Assembly (NCBI GenBank): GCA_910584645.1
Contig: CAJUAU010000033.1
Location: 1 to 29,388, forward strand
Direction of reading: 5' to 3'
Origin: an uncultured Eubacterium sp.
GTDB taxonomy: Bacteria; Bacillota; Clostridia; Lachnospirales; Lachnospiraceae
DNA: 29,388 nt
Shown here: piece by piece, positions 8,470 to 15,559 of the stretch
How the letters are laid out: each line of letters begins with the position of its first letter
Numbering within the stretch: the first letter of the stretch is position 1
Program-made: the position numbers and the translations under genes
The notes under the pieces: model-generated
Told to the model about the DNA's origin: nothing
Seen by the model: the letters and a program-made list of their open reading frames with translations, nothing else
The model's database searches: none

Positions 8470-10212
8470 TCATTCGTCATCCTGCAAAGCGTCAAAACCG
8501 CTTTCCCCGGTTCTTACCTTGATAACTTCCTCTACATCATAGACAAAGATTTTTCCATCTCCGATGTGACCGGTGTAAAGCGCTTGTTTTGCCGCCTCCA
8601 CAACCCGGCTCACTGGCACCGCGCTGACGATAACCTCTACCTTGATCTTGGGAAGAAGAGTAAAGTCCACTGGTACCCCACGGTAATATTCCGCATTTCC
8701 TTTCTGAGCGCCACAGCCAAGCACCTGAGTGACAGTAATACCACTGACACCGATATCATTGAGTGCTGTCTTCAATTCCTCAAACCTGCTCTGTTTGCAG
8801 ACAATGGATATTTTGCTGAGCTTGGTTCCATCCGAAGACTCAGGCACTGCAGCCGGCGCTTTGGCAGCCGGAGTAACCTCTGTGACAGAAACAGCCTTCT
8901 CCACCGGAACACCCCCAGATATCTTTTTCTCCAGACTTGAAGACTCCGGATAGAATCTGTCGCCAGCCGGCATAAAATCTGCATAAGCAGATGGCAGACC
9001 ATGCTCTGTCGCATCCAGGCCAAGGATCTCCTCTTCTGCTGTGACACGAAGTCCAAATGCCTTGTTGATCGCGGCAAATACAACTGCCATAACTGCCGCC
9101 GCATAAATTCCGATCACGACGACTCCGAGACACTGTATGCCCAGCTGGCGGGCGCCGCCACCGTAAAACAATCCATTCTCATAATCAAAAAGCCCTACCG
9201 CAATGGCTCCCCAGGCACCATTGAATCCATGGACAGCCACGGCACCCACCGGATCATCCACCTTACATACATTATCCACGAACCACACACCAAATACCAC
9301 CAGAAGACCATCCACGATACCGATCACAGCTGCCCCTGCCGCATCCACATTGGCACATCCAGCGGTAATACCCACCAGACCGGCAAGAGAGGCATTCAGG
9401 CACATAGAAACGTCCGGCTTACCATATTTCACCCAGGTAAAAATCATACACGCCGTGGTGGCAATGGCTGGCGCAATCGTCGTCGTTGACAGGATCTTAG
9501 CCATTTCCTCCACACTGCCTGCTGCCGCGCCGTTGAAACCATACCATGCAAACCAGAGGATAAAACACCCCAGCGCTCCAATGGTAATGTTATGGCCCGG
9601 AATTGCTTTGGGCTTACCTTTTTTGTCAAATTTTCCAATCCGGGCTCCCAGGATCGAGGCACCTACAAGAGCTGTGATCCCTCCTACCATATGTATGACT
9701 GCGGATCCCGCAAAGTCAACAAATCCAAGCTGTGCCAGCCATCCCTGGCCGTTCCATGTCCATCCTGCCTCGATGGGATAAACCACTGCACTTATTATGA
9801 TAGAGTAGAGACAATACATACTGAATTTGGTCCGCTCTGCCATAGCACCGGAAACAATGGTTGCACACGTGGCGCAGAATACCAGCTGGAAGAAAAAGTT
9901 CGACCAGTCAAAGCCCGCAAAATTTGTAAACATCTGATATTCAGGCATACCGATCAATCCGAAAAAGTAATTCTCTGAGTTCATAATACCGTAACCAAGA
10001 AATATAAATACAATCGTTCCGAGGCAGAAATCCATCAGGTTCTTCATAATAATGTTTCCTGCATTTTTTGCTCTGGTAAATCCAGTCTCCACCATGGCAA
10101 ATCCCGCCTGCATGAAAAATACCAGTGCTGCACCGATCAAAAACCAGATGCCAAATGCTGTTTCTGAACTTGCTGCTGAAATTACATCCGTTAATTCTGT
10201 TGCTAATTCCAT
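8470..10212 (-). CDS. amt: Ammonium transporter fused to a C-terminal PII (GlnB/GlnK) domain
   Basis: This 580-residue protein joins an Amt/Rh channel to its usual regulator. Residues 15-400 are a full Amt domain of about 11 membrane helices, with FWFLIGA-type first helix, the twin pore histidines (H174 in AVIHMVGG, H328 in AVHGFNGAWG) and the cytoplasmic tail GLRVTAEEEILGLDATEHG. After a Pro/Ala linker (about 425-463), residues 464-576 form a PII domain: KISIVCKQSRFEEL, GAQKGNAEYYRG and the signature TGHIGDGKIFV. In a separate GlnK the T-loop enters the pore exit when ammonium is ample; here it would do so in cis. Aligned to E. coli GlnB, the uridylylated Tyr51 corresponds to Val515, so classical uridylylation is unlikely. 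The start at 10212 has GAGGG eight bases upstream. No separate glnK or glnA is nearby. A long structured leader precedes it. Confidence 0.95.
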   Translation of the reverse strand: MELATELTDVISAASSETAFGIWFLIGAALVFFMQAGFAMVETGFTRAKNAGNIIMKNLMDFCLGTIVFIFLGYGIMNSENYFFGLIGMPEYQMFTNFAGFDWSNFFFQLVFCATCATIVSGAMAERTKFSMYCLYSIIISAVVYPIEAGWTWNGQGWLAQLGFVDFAGSAVIHMVGGITALVGASILGARIGKFDKKGKPKAIPGHNITIGALGCFILWFAWYGFNGAAAGSVEEMAKILSTTTIAPAIATTACMIFTWVKYGKPDVSMCLNASLAGLVGITAGCANVDAAGAAVIGIVDGLLVVFGVWFVDNVCKVDDPVGAVAVHGFNGAWGAIAVGLFDYENGLFYGGGARQLGIQCLGVVVIGIYAAAVMAVVFAAINKAFGLRVTAEEEILGLDATEHGLPSAYADFMPAGDRFYPESSSLEKKISGGVPVEKAVSVTEVTPAAKAPAAVPESSDGTKLSKISIVCKQSRFEELKTALNDIGVSGITVTQVLGCGAQKGNAEYYRGVPVDFTLLPKIKVEVIVSAVPVSRVVEAAKQALYTGHIGDGKIFVYDVEEVIKVRTGESGFDALQDDE

Positions 10213-10443
10213 AAAAATCCCTCATTTCTGCACTGCATTCTGCGCATAAAGCAATTTTGTGCCAAGCCATGCAATGGCTTTGCAGCGCACAGACACAAAT
10301 TGCCGTGTGAAAATATATTTTTCACACTAGCTGCCTCCAGGTTTGATCTTCTACGAGCCCCGCCCTCCAGGCATGCTGCCCAAAGGCCGTATAAACGACA
10401 AAAACGCCAGGTGAATTTTTCACCTGACGTCTTCGTCAATTAC
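10213..10443 (-). promoter_or_regulatory. Structured 5' leader of amt with at least four hairpins
   Basis: The roughly 230 nt between the predicted start site and the amt ATG encode no protein and contain several inverted repeats. These are a 12-bp stem (10404-10430), a 10-bp stem with one bulge (10362-10372 with 10378-10387, loop ATGCT), a perfect 9-bp stem (10305-10313 with 10319-10327, loop TATAT), and a nested element in which 10251-10261 pairs with 10294-10303 around an inner 7-bp hairpin (10264-10270 with 10274-10280). The octamer CCTGGAGG occurs twice (minus strand, 10334-10341 and 10364-10371). I cannot match this to a known riboswitch class. Regulation by nitrogen status through antitermination or ligand binding is inference. 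Confidence 0.55.
10404..10430 (-). terminator. Intrinsic-terminator-like hairpin ahead of amt
   Basis: On the minus strand a 12-bp stem (ACGTCAGGTGAA with TTCACCTGGCGT, one G-U pair, AAA loop) runs directly into TTTTTGTCGTTT. It can terminate the upstream unit ending at 10523. It also lies only about 14 nt downstream of the predicted amt transcription start, so it could act as an attenuator of amt. Confidence 0.7.
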
Positions 10444-10450
10444 ATGCTTT

Positions 10451-10479
10451 ATTATATGCCCGCGTATTTCAAATGTCAA
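10451..10479 (-). promoter_or_regulatory. Consensus sigma-A promoter of amt
   Basis: The minus strand has TTGACA (10479-10474), a 17-bp spacer and TATAAT (10456-10451): a perfect match to the housekeeping consensus. The predicted start is near 10444. It lies in the gap after the membrane-anchored protein gene and faces amt. Confidence 0.85.
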
Positions 10480-10522
10480 TCTTTTTTTGAAAAAATATTT
10501 CCAGCATTGGCCACCGTATTTG

Positions 10523-11290
10523 TTATTTCTTCCCGGAGACCTGTAAAAGTTCCGGAAATACGTAATATAGAAACCTTTTTGATTCCTCTTTTTTATTGGA
10601 ATTGAAAAGTACGGAAAATACAGGCCTCTCCACAATACCGCCGCCACTTTCAAATATTTTCCTGTACACACTGCTCTGGTCAAGATAGACGCCATAAGGA
10701 TGCCTGTCTGTATTTTCCGGAGTATCCGGAATATACAGATGCCCCTCCAGAGCTTTTAGTTCTGATTCGTTAAGAAGTTCTGTGAGATCCATAACAAAAT
10801 CATTTTCCATGTAGGAGGAAAGATCTTCCTGGGCTGCGATCATAGAATCCAGCGTCGACGCATAGATCATGGATGATATCTGCGTAAGATCTGTGGCTGC
10901 AGTCGCCCCCACCTTGCTGGCAAACTCGGAATTGGTAAAAAACAAATGAAAAGAGGGCGTATTCCGCTTCGTATCCAGCCCAAGAAACTCCATATAGCGA
11001 TCTCCAAATTCTTCCAGTGGCACATCAAAAGCGCTCTCGTTCAGAATCGCACAGCGATACACCACCTCTTCCCTGGTTATCACATCGTTGTAAAAGAAAT
11101 AACCCACCATTCCCAGTACTGCCACTCCGATCAAAAGCGGCAATAAATAATAGGTTTTAAAATGTGTTATCTTCTGGGATCGATTCATCCGTTTCCACTT
11201 GCTTTTTTCCGATTCGTCTTCGTTCCGTTTTTCATATATGGAAGCCTCATCCTCCAGTTTTGTCTTCTTGTCTTTTATATTGATCGCCAT
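10523..11290 (-). CDS. Membrane-anchored protein of unknown function
   Basis: I start this 255-residue protein at ATG 11290 (MAINIKDKK), where TGGAGGAAAT gives a good ribosome-binding site; an upstream ATG at 11317 lacks one. Residues 1-45 are highly charged and cytoplasmic. Residues 46-67 form one membrane helix (YYLLPLLIGVAVLGMVGYFF). About 185 residues follow on the outside, with acidic patches and no Cys pair or catalytic motif that I recognise. The topology resembles secreted or wall-facing accessory proteins. It is the last gene of the apparent GNAT-sensor-ThiD unit, 69 bp after thiD, and the hairpin at 10404-10430 could terminate it. I do not recognise a family and infer no function. 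Confidence 0.75.
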   Translation of the reverse strand: MAINIKDKKTKLEDEASIYEKRNEDESEKSKWKRMNRSQKITHFKTYYLLPLLIGVAVLGMVGYFFYNDVITREEVVYRCAILNESAFDVPLEEFGDRYMEFLGLDTKRNTPSFHLFFTNSEFASKVGATAATDLTQISSMIYASTLDSMIAAQEDLSSYMENDFVMDLTELLNESELKALEGHLYIPDTPENTDRHPYGVYLDQSSVYRKIFESGGGIVERPVFSVLFNSNKKEESKRFLYYVFPELLQVSGKK

Positions 11291-11359
11291 ATTTCCTCCA
11301 GACTTAAAATGATCCAAAAAATAGTAACAATGTTCTCAAACCAGCTCTGTCATACCCTG

Positions 11360-12160
11360 CTAATGTCTCTGATAAAAATGATCCAGGGGACCATTTCCTT
11401 TTCCCAGATCCAGACCGGCGCCAATGGCACCTGTTATATAAATTTTGGCGTCAGCAACCGCCTCTTCTAATGTTTTCCCCCAGGCCATACCACAGGCAAT
11501 GGCACTGGATAGCGTACATCCGGTTCCATGGGTATTGCTGCTTTCTATATGGGCGCCGGTATACCATGAGTGCGCTCCTGTTCCTGCATGAAACAAAAGA
11601 TCATCCGCACCGCTGCCATGCCCTCCTTTGATCAGCACTGAACACCCATATCTGCCTGACAATTCTTCCGCGGCCCCCTCCCTGCTGCTATTATTTACAA
11701 TCGGATTTCCCCAGAGCTGTTCCGCTTCCGGCAGATTAGGGGTGATCAGGTCTACCAACGGAAAAAGTTCGTCTTTCAATGCACTTTCAGCCTCAGGCTC
11801 CAGAAGCAGCCTGCCGCTGGTGGAGACCAGTACTGGATCCAGTACGGTGAAAGGAAGTGTATTTCCTTTTGCACAGTGCTCCTTCATAACACGAATCAGT
11901 GCCCGGATATTTTCTTTTGATACCACCATCCCAATCTTGATGGCATCTGGTAAAATATCTTCAAAAACGGCCTGTATCTGTTCCTCAACCAGATCAGGTT
12001 CCAGCGGTTCCACCCGCCTTACCCCCATGGTATTCTGGATGGTGACCGCTGTTATGACACTCATTCCATACAACCCAAAAGCACCGATGGTTTTCAGGTC
12101 TGCCTGAATACCTGCCCCGCCGCTGCAATCCGAGCCTGCCACTGTTAATACTGTATTCAA
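11360..12160 (-). CDS. thiD: Hydroxymethylpyrimidine/phosphomethylpyrimidine kinase
   Basis: The 266-residue protein is full length for ThiD, a ribokinase-fold enzyme that phosphorylates HMP and then HMP-P to make the pyrimidine half of thiamin. It has the substrate motif VAGSDCSGGAGIQADLKT, the Mg-ATP segment DPVLVSTSG, the TPNLPEAE motif and the C-terminal anion hole and catalytic Cys in HGTGCTLSSA (about Cys215). Translation starts at TTG 12160, preceded by GGAAGGGAGAGG. The gene lies 38 bp after the multi-PAS sensor gene, apparently in one transcription unit. No other thi gene or TPP riboswitch is in the window, so it may serve salvage. Pyridoxal kinase is a related alternative, but the motifs favour ThiD. 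Confidence 0.92.
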   Translation of the reverse strand: MNTVLTVAGSDCSGGAGIQADLKTIGAFGLYGMSVITAVTIQNTMGVRRVEPLEPDLVEEQIQAVFEDILPDAIKIGMVVSKENIRALIRVMKEHCAKGNTLPFTVLDPVLVSTSGRLLLEPEAESALKDELFPLVDLITPNLPEAEQLWGNPIVNNSSREGAAEELSGRYGCSVLIKGGHGSGADDLLFHAGTGAHSWYTGAHIESSNTHGTGCTLSSAIACGMAWGKTLEEAVADAKIYITGAIGAGLDLGKGNGPLDHFYQRH

Positions 12161-12198
12161 TCTGCCCTCTCCCTTCCTTACAGCCCTCAGTTATCCTT

Positions 12199-14946
12199 TT
12201 ACATTTTCCCCTGCAGACTCTCCATGATCACCGCCAGCCTGGCAAGGTTGATGGGTTTACTAATAGTTGCATTGATTCCGCTGACAAGCCCCATTTTCAC
12301 ATCATTGGTCTGTATTCCCTCCAGCATCTCGATAATGGGAATCCTCCGCAGGTTCTGATTTGACGTATATTTTATTCTTCTCGCAAACTCATAACAATCC
12401 ATATCCTCAAGTTCCCGGTCCACAAGAATCGCTGACAGCAGTCCTGAATCAAATTTATTCAGGAGCTCTTCTGCCTCCTCTCCACTGGCCGCTGTATACA
12501 CCATGGCGCCATTCACTCTGAGAAGAGGCGCAATAAGTTTATTCTGATCGCTTCCCCGCTCTACCAGTAAAATCCCCTGGCCGCTTAAGTCGGCTTCTCT
12601 GCCTTCTGTATTTGTTCCTGTCGTCGGCTCTCCAAAAACCTCCCCCGCCTGATCTGACAAAACCACGGGAATATCGATCTGGACAATACTATTGTAGGCA
12701 ATCCCTTTCCGGAACTGAATGCTTCCACCCAGAAGTCCGGTGATCTTGCTGGAAAGAGAAATTGAATACCCCATACCGCCAAGGGCAATAATTTTTTCCC
12801 TAAGATCCGAATCATCCGTAAATCCTGCAGAACGTTCATAAAAACGTTCATTTATCACTGGCCCTTCATCCTCCATCTTAATACATATACTAAACCCTTC
12901 ATTTTCCAGCTTTTTCTCCTGAATATACAGATTTATGGACGTTCCTTTTGGCGCGTACTTAATCCCATTGCCCAGCAGGTTGATTATAATTTCCTTAAAA
13001 CGAAATTCATGTACAAAATAATTCTGGTCTTTGGGGAGAGTAATATGTTCATTGATGGAAATATCCAGACCAAGGGATATTTTTCTCACCTCTTCACATA
13101 TCTGGGTACATATGTCATACAGATTCACCGAATTTGCCGAATGGGAATAGGGTGCCTGCAGCTGGTTATACTCCTCAATACTTCCGATGATCTCACTCAC
13201 ATACTCCATGCACCGCCGTATATGCTTATGGTTCTCTTCTGTATGCTTTTCATTCAGCAGCTGCTTTATCGTTACGATCGGGGGGTTCAACTCTTTGATT
13301 ATATAGTTTAAAAATGTTTTTCTGGCCTCCATTCCCTCTTTTGCCTCTGACAATACATCCTTTAATATTTTCCGGTCCGAACGTTTCTGATAATGTTCTT
13401 CGGCCCGGACTGCATTGACATCTCTGACCGTAAAAATAATGGTATTCACATCAGAACCAAAAAAGGCAAAATAGCAGATCATGTGGGTGTATTTTCCATC
13501 CTTTCCTTTTACCCGGCAAAAACGGTATCCTTTTGGTTCTCCAGAATGAAGAATACGGAGCATCTGCTGCAGGCTGAGGAAGAAACTGATCTCTTTTTGT
13601 TCTTCCGGTGCCACCTTATTCTTGCACCACCAGGACAGAAATGTATCATATCTGCGATTTCCCTGATATTCCCAGTCATATTCATCAACAAAATACGAAG
13701 TAAAGGACTCAGTCGTCACATCTATTTTTAGTATGAAGCTATATTCCTTTAAAATATGTTCGTCAAAAATCTGGTGCAGCTCCTGCTTCATCGTAAGAGG
13801 GATCATTTTATACATGATCTTTTTAATATATCCTGTAACCCGGACCAGCTGTTCATTTTCATATATTTTATTCAAATATATTTCGTAATTGTCGTAGTAT
13901 CTTTTGCCACTATCCTTATTATGTGTCAGCATCCGTAAATTATCATATCTCTGCCCTTCGCTTCGGATAAAGGACATGATCTTTCTCCGGTCACTCTTAT
14001 GGATCAGCTCATTCCGAAACAATAAATCTTTGTAACTGATATACATATCACTCCCAATACACAGGAAGGTATTTTCAGCAAAATTGTTTTCCCCAAACAG
14101 CCGGAACCTCTCATCTCTGACATCATACTCAAACATCAGATCTGCGGTATTATTTTCCATCGCCATCCGGTATCGGTCTTTTTCTTTCAAAAGCTCAAAA
14201 TAAATTGCTTTCCGCTTTGTGATCTCCGCAAGCATACACAAATATTCTACTCCATCCTCCCGGGTCTCGTAATAATTTCCATTGATCCTGTACCAGCAGA
14301 CACTGCCATCCTGTTCTCTGACAGACCGGAACTCGTAATCAACAGACTCTCTGTTTGCCGCCTGAGTAATGAGATGTTCCCGGAGTCCCGGAAGATCTTC
14401 TGGAAATGTATACTTCCCTGATGTACCAATATATTCCTCTCTTCTGACCCCCATTAGTTCAAAATAATAATGGTTTGCTTCCCGGATATAAAAATTATCC
14501 TTGCCGATCACTAAAAATACGATACCCCCGGGCATATTTTCGTTGATAATATCCCTCTGGAGAGCCATTTTTTCCCATCCGTCAATATCCACAACTACAC
14601 TGCGGATACAATCCCTTCCATTTATGTTCACAAGTTCGCCTGTATCCTTGACCCAGATGTAGTCTCCATCTCCGGTTTTCATCCGGTATTTGCATTCATA
14701 TTCATTTGCCTTCTTCTCAAATCCGTATACTTCCTGGGCGATCCTTGGTACGTCCTCAGGATAGATGCGCTCCCCCATCGTTTTTCCCAGCAGGCAATCC
14801 TTATCTTCTACGGGAATCCTAAGCATCCTCGCGTAGTCATCATCTACCTCCAACACTTCAAAATCAATATTATAGACACAGATCCGGCATCCATAATGGA
14901 TCATCTTCCCCAGGATCTCCAGTTTTTTCTTATCATGTGTATCCAT
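12199..14946 (-). CDS. Cytoplasmic multi-PAS hybrid sensor kinase with degenerate catalytic sites
   Basis: The 915-residue protein has no membrane helix. Residues about 20-125 and 130-245 are PAS_3-type domains (YPEDVPRI, YRMKTGDGDYIWVKD; FPEDLPGLREH). Two weaker PAS-like regions follow (about 260-380 and 395-515). Residues 540-600 match a dimerisation box, but the usual S-H-E reads I-K-E (Lys551 in NYIIKELNPP), so the phospho-accepting His is missing. The ATPase domain (640-760) keeps an N-box Asn (N660, LLGNGIKY), has a weakened G1 box (DEGPVI) and a GGMGYSIS G2 box. The C-terminal receiver (791-912) retains Asp843 and Lys897, but its acidic pair is ER (ILLVERG) and the switch Thr is not evident. 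It probably senses through PAS domains and signals by conformation or another kinase. GAGGGG precedes ATG 14946, which is 28 bp after the GNAT gene. Confidence 0.85.
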   Translation of the reverse strand: MDTHDKKKLEILGKMIHYGCRICVYNIDFEVLEVDDDYARMLRIPVEDKDCLLGKTMGERIYPEDVPRIAQEVYGFEKKANEYECKYRMKTGDGDYIWVKDTGELVNINGRDCIRSVVVDIDGWEKMALQRDIINENMPGGIVFLVIGKDNFYIREANHYYFELMGVRREEYIGTSGKYTFPEDLPGLREHLITQAANRESVDYEFRSVREQDGSVCWYRINGNYYETREDGVEYLCMLAEITKRKAIYFELLKEKDRYRMAMENNTADLMFEYDVRDERFRLFGENNFAENTFLCIGSDMYISYKDLLFRNELIHKSDRRKIMSFIRSEGQRYDNLRMLTHNKDSGKRYYDNYEIYLNKIYENEQLVRVTGYIKKIMYKMIPLTMKQELHQIFDEHILKEYSFILKIDVTTESFTSYFVDEYDWEYQGNRRYDTFLSWWCKNKVAPEEQKEISFFLSLQQMLRILHSGEPKGYRFCRVKGKDGKYTHMICYFAFFGSDVNTIIFTVRDVNAVRAEEHYQKRSDRKILKDVLSEAKEGMEARKTFLNYIIKELNPPIVTIKQLLNEKHTEENHKHIRRCMEYVSEIIGSIEEYNQLQAPYSHSANSVNLYDICTQICEEVRKISLGLDISINEHITLPKDQNYFVHEFRFKEIIINLLGNGIKYAPKGTSINLYIQEKKLENEGFSICIKMEDEGPVINERFYERSAGFTDDSDLREKIIALGGMGYSISLSSKITGLLGGSIQFRKGIAYNSIVQIDIPVVLSDQAGEVFGEPTTGTNTEGREADLSGQGILLVERGSDQNKLIAPLLRVNGAMVYTAASGEEAEELLNKFDSGLLSAILVDRELEDMDCYEFARRIKYTSNQNLRRIPIIEMLEGIQTNDVKMGLVSGINATISKPINLARLAVIMESLQGKM

Positions 14947-14974
14947 CTTTTACCCCTCTCATTTCCTGGCATAC

Positions 14975-15436
14975 CTATACATCAATCCGCATCGGCGTAT
15001 AACGCATTCCGTCCCTGACCTGTTCCGGAGCCAGTTTATGAAATCCCATCGCCTCATAGGCTTTCCTGCCTTTCGGCGAGGAATTTACTGTGATCTGCCG
15101 CAGTTCCGGGTTCTGTTCCAGACAATATGCCGCCCCCCGTCTCACCAGCTTTGTCGCCACTCCTTTTCTCTGATGCTGCCGTTCCACAAATAAAAGACTG
15201 ATGTGAAATCCACTTCGCATGGCGATCACACCGATCAGGCGGCTACCCTCGAAAGCACCAAAAAACACCATCTCGCCGCGGGAGAGCATCTCTTTCATAT
15301 TTTCCCACCGGATAAAGTGCTGAAAGGTCTGTATTCCAATCTGTTCATAATCTTCCGCATCACACTCTTCAAATACCTTCCACACCAGATCCAGCGCTTT
15401 ATCTAATTGTCTCATGTCTATCCTGCAGATCTGCAT
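14975..15436 (-). CDS. GNAT-family N-acetyltransferase
   Basis: This 153-residue protein has the GNAT fold order: an N-terminal strand and helices, a beta4 strand (RLIGVIAMRSGFHISLLFV), then motif A with the acetyl-CoA pyrophosphate loop Q-R-K-G-V-A in ERQHQRKGVATKLVRRG. The C-terminal KAYEAMGFHKL is motif B. The substrate cannot be predicted. The start is ATG 15436 (MQICRIDM); ATG 15415 with GCAGGATAG upstream is a plausible alternative, seven residues shorter. It is the first gene of the minus-strand unit and has a promoter-like TTGATA-16-GATAAT upstream that overlaps the promoter of the divergent glycosidase gene. Confidence 0.85.
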   Translation of the reverse strand: MQICRIDMRQLDKALDLVWKVFEECDAEDYEQIGIQTFQHFIRWENMKEMLSRGEMVFFGAFEGSRLIGVIAMRSGFHISLLFVERQHQRKGVATKLVRRGAAYCLEQNPELRQITVNSSPKGRKAYEAMGFHKLAPEQVRDGMRYTPMRIDV

Positions 15437-15467
15437 ATTCTTTACTCTCTCTTTTACTCTGTTTTAC

Positions 15468-15496
15468 TTGAATCCACATTATCAGTATAATATAAT
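15468..15496 (+). promoter_or_regulatory. Promoter of the GH2 gene
   Basis: TTGAAT (15468-15473), a 17-bp spacer and TATAAT (15491-15496) form a strong sigma-A match, 64 bp ahead of the ATG at 15560. No clear catabolite-repression operator is visible. Confidence 0.7.
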
Positions 15497-15505
15497 AGTT
15501 ATCAA
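15478..15505 (-). promoter_or_regulatory. Promoter of the GNAT-led unit, overlapping the GH2 promoter
   Basis: The minus strand reads TTGATA (15505-15500), a 16-bp spacer and GATAAT (15483-15478). It overlaps the plus-strand promoter, so the two units would compete for polymerase. Confidence 0.5.
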
Positions 15506-15559
15506 GGTGTCAAATGAAAGTCCCGGAAAATGGGTTAACCGCGAAAGGCAGGAACAGAC

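Noticed and set aside
12161..12198. TPP riboswitch before thiD
   Set aside because: The 38-bp gap is far too short and lacks the conserved TPP-riboswitch sequences; the gene appears to be co-transcribed with the sensor gene.
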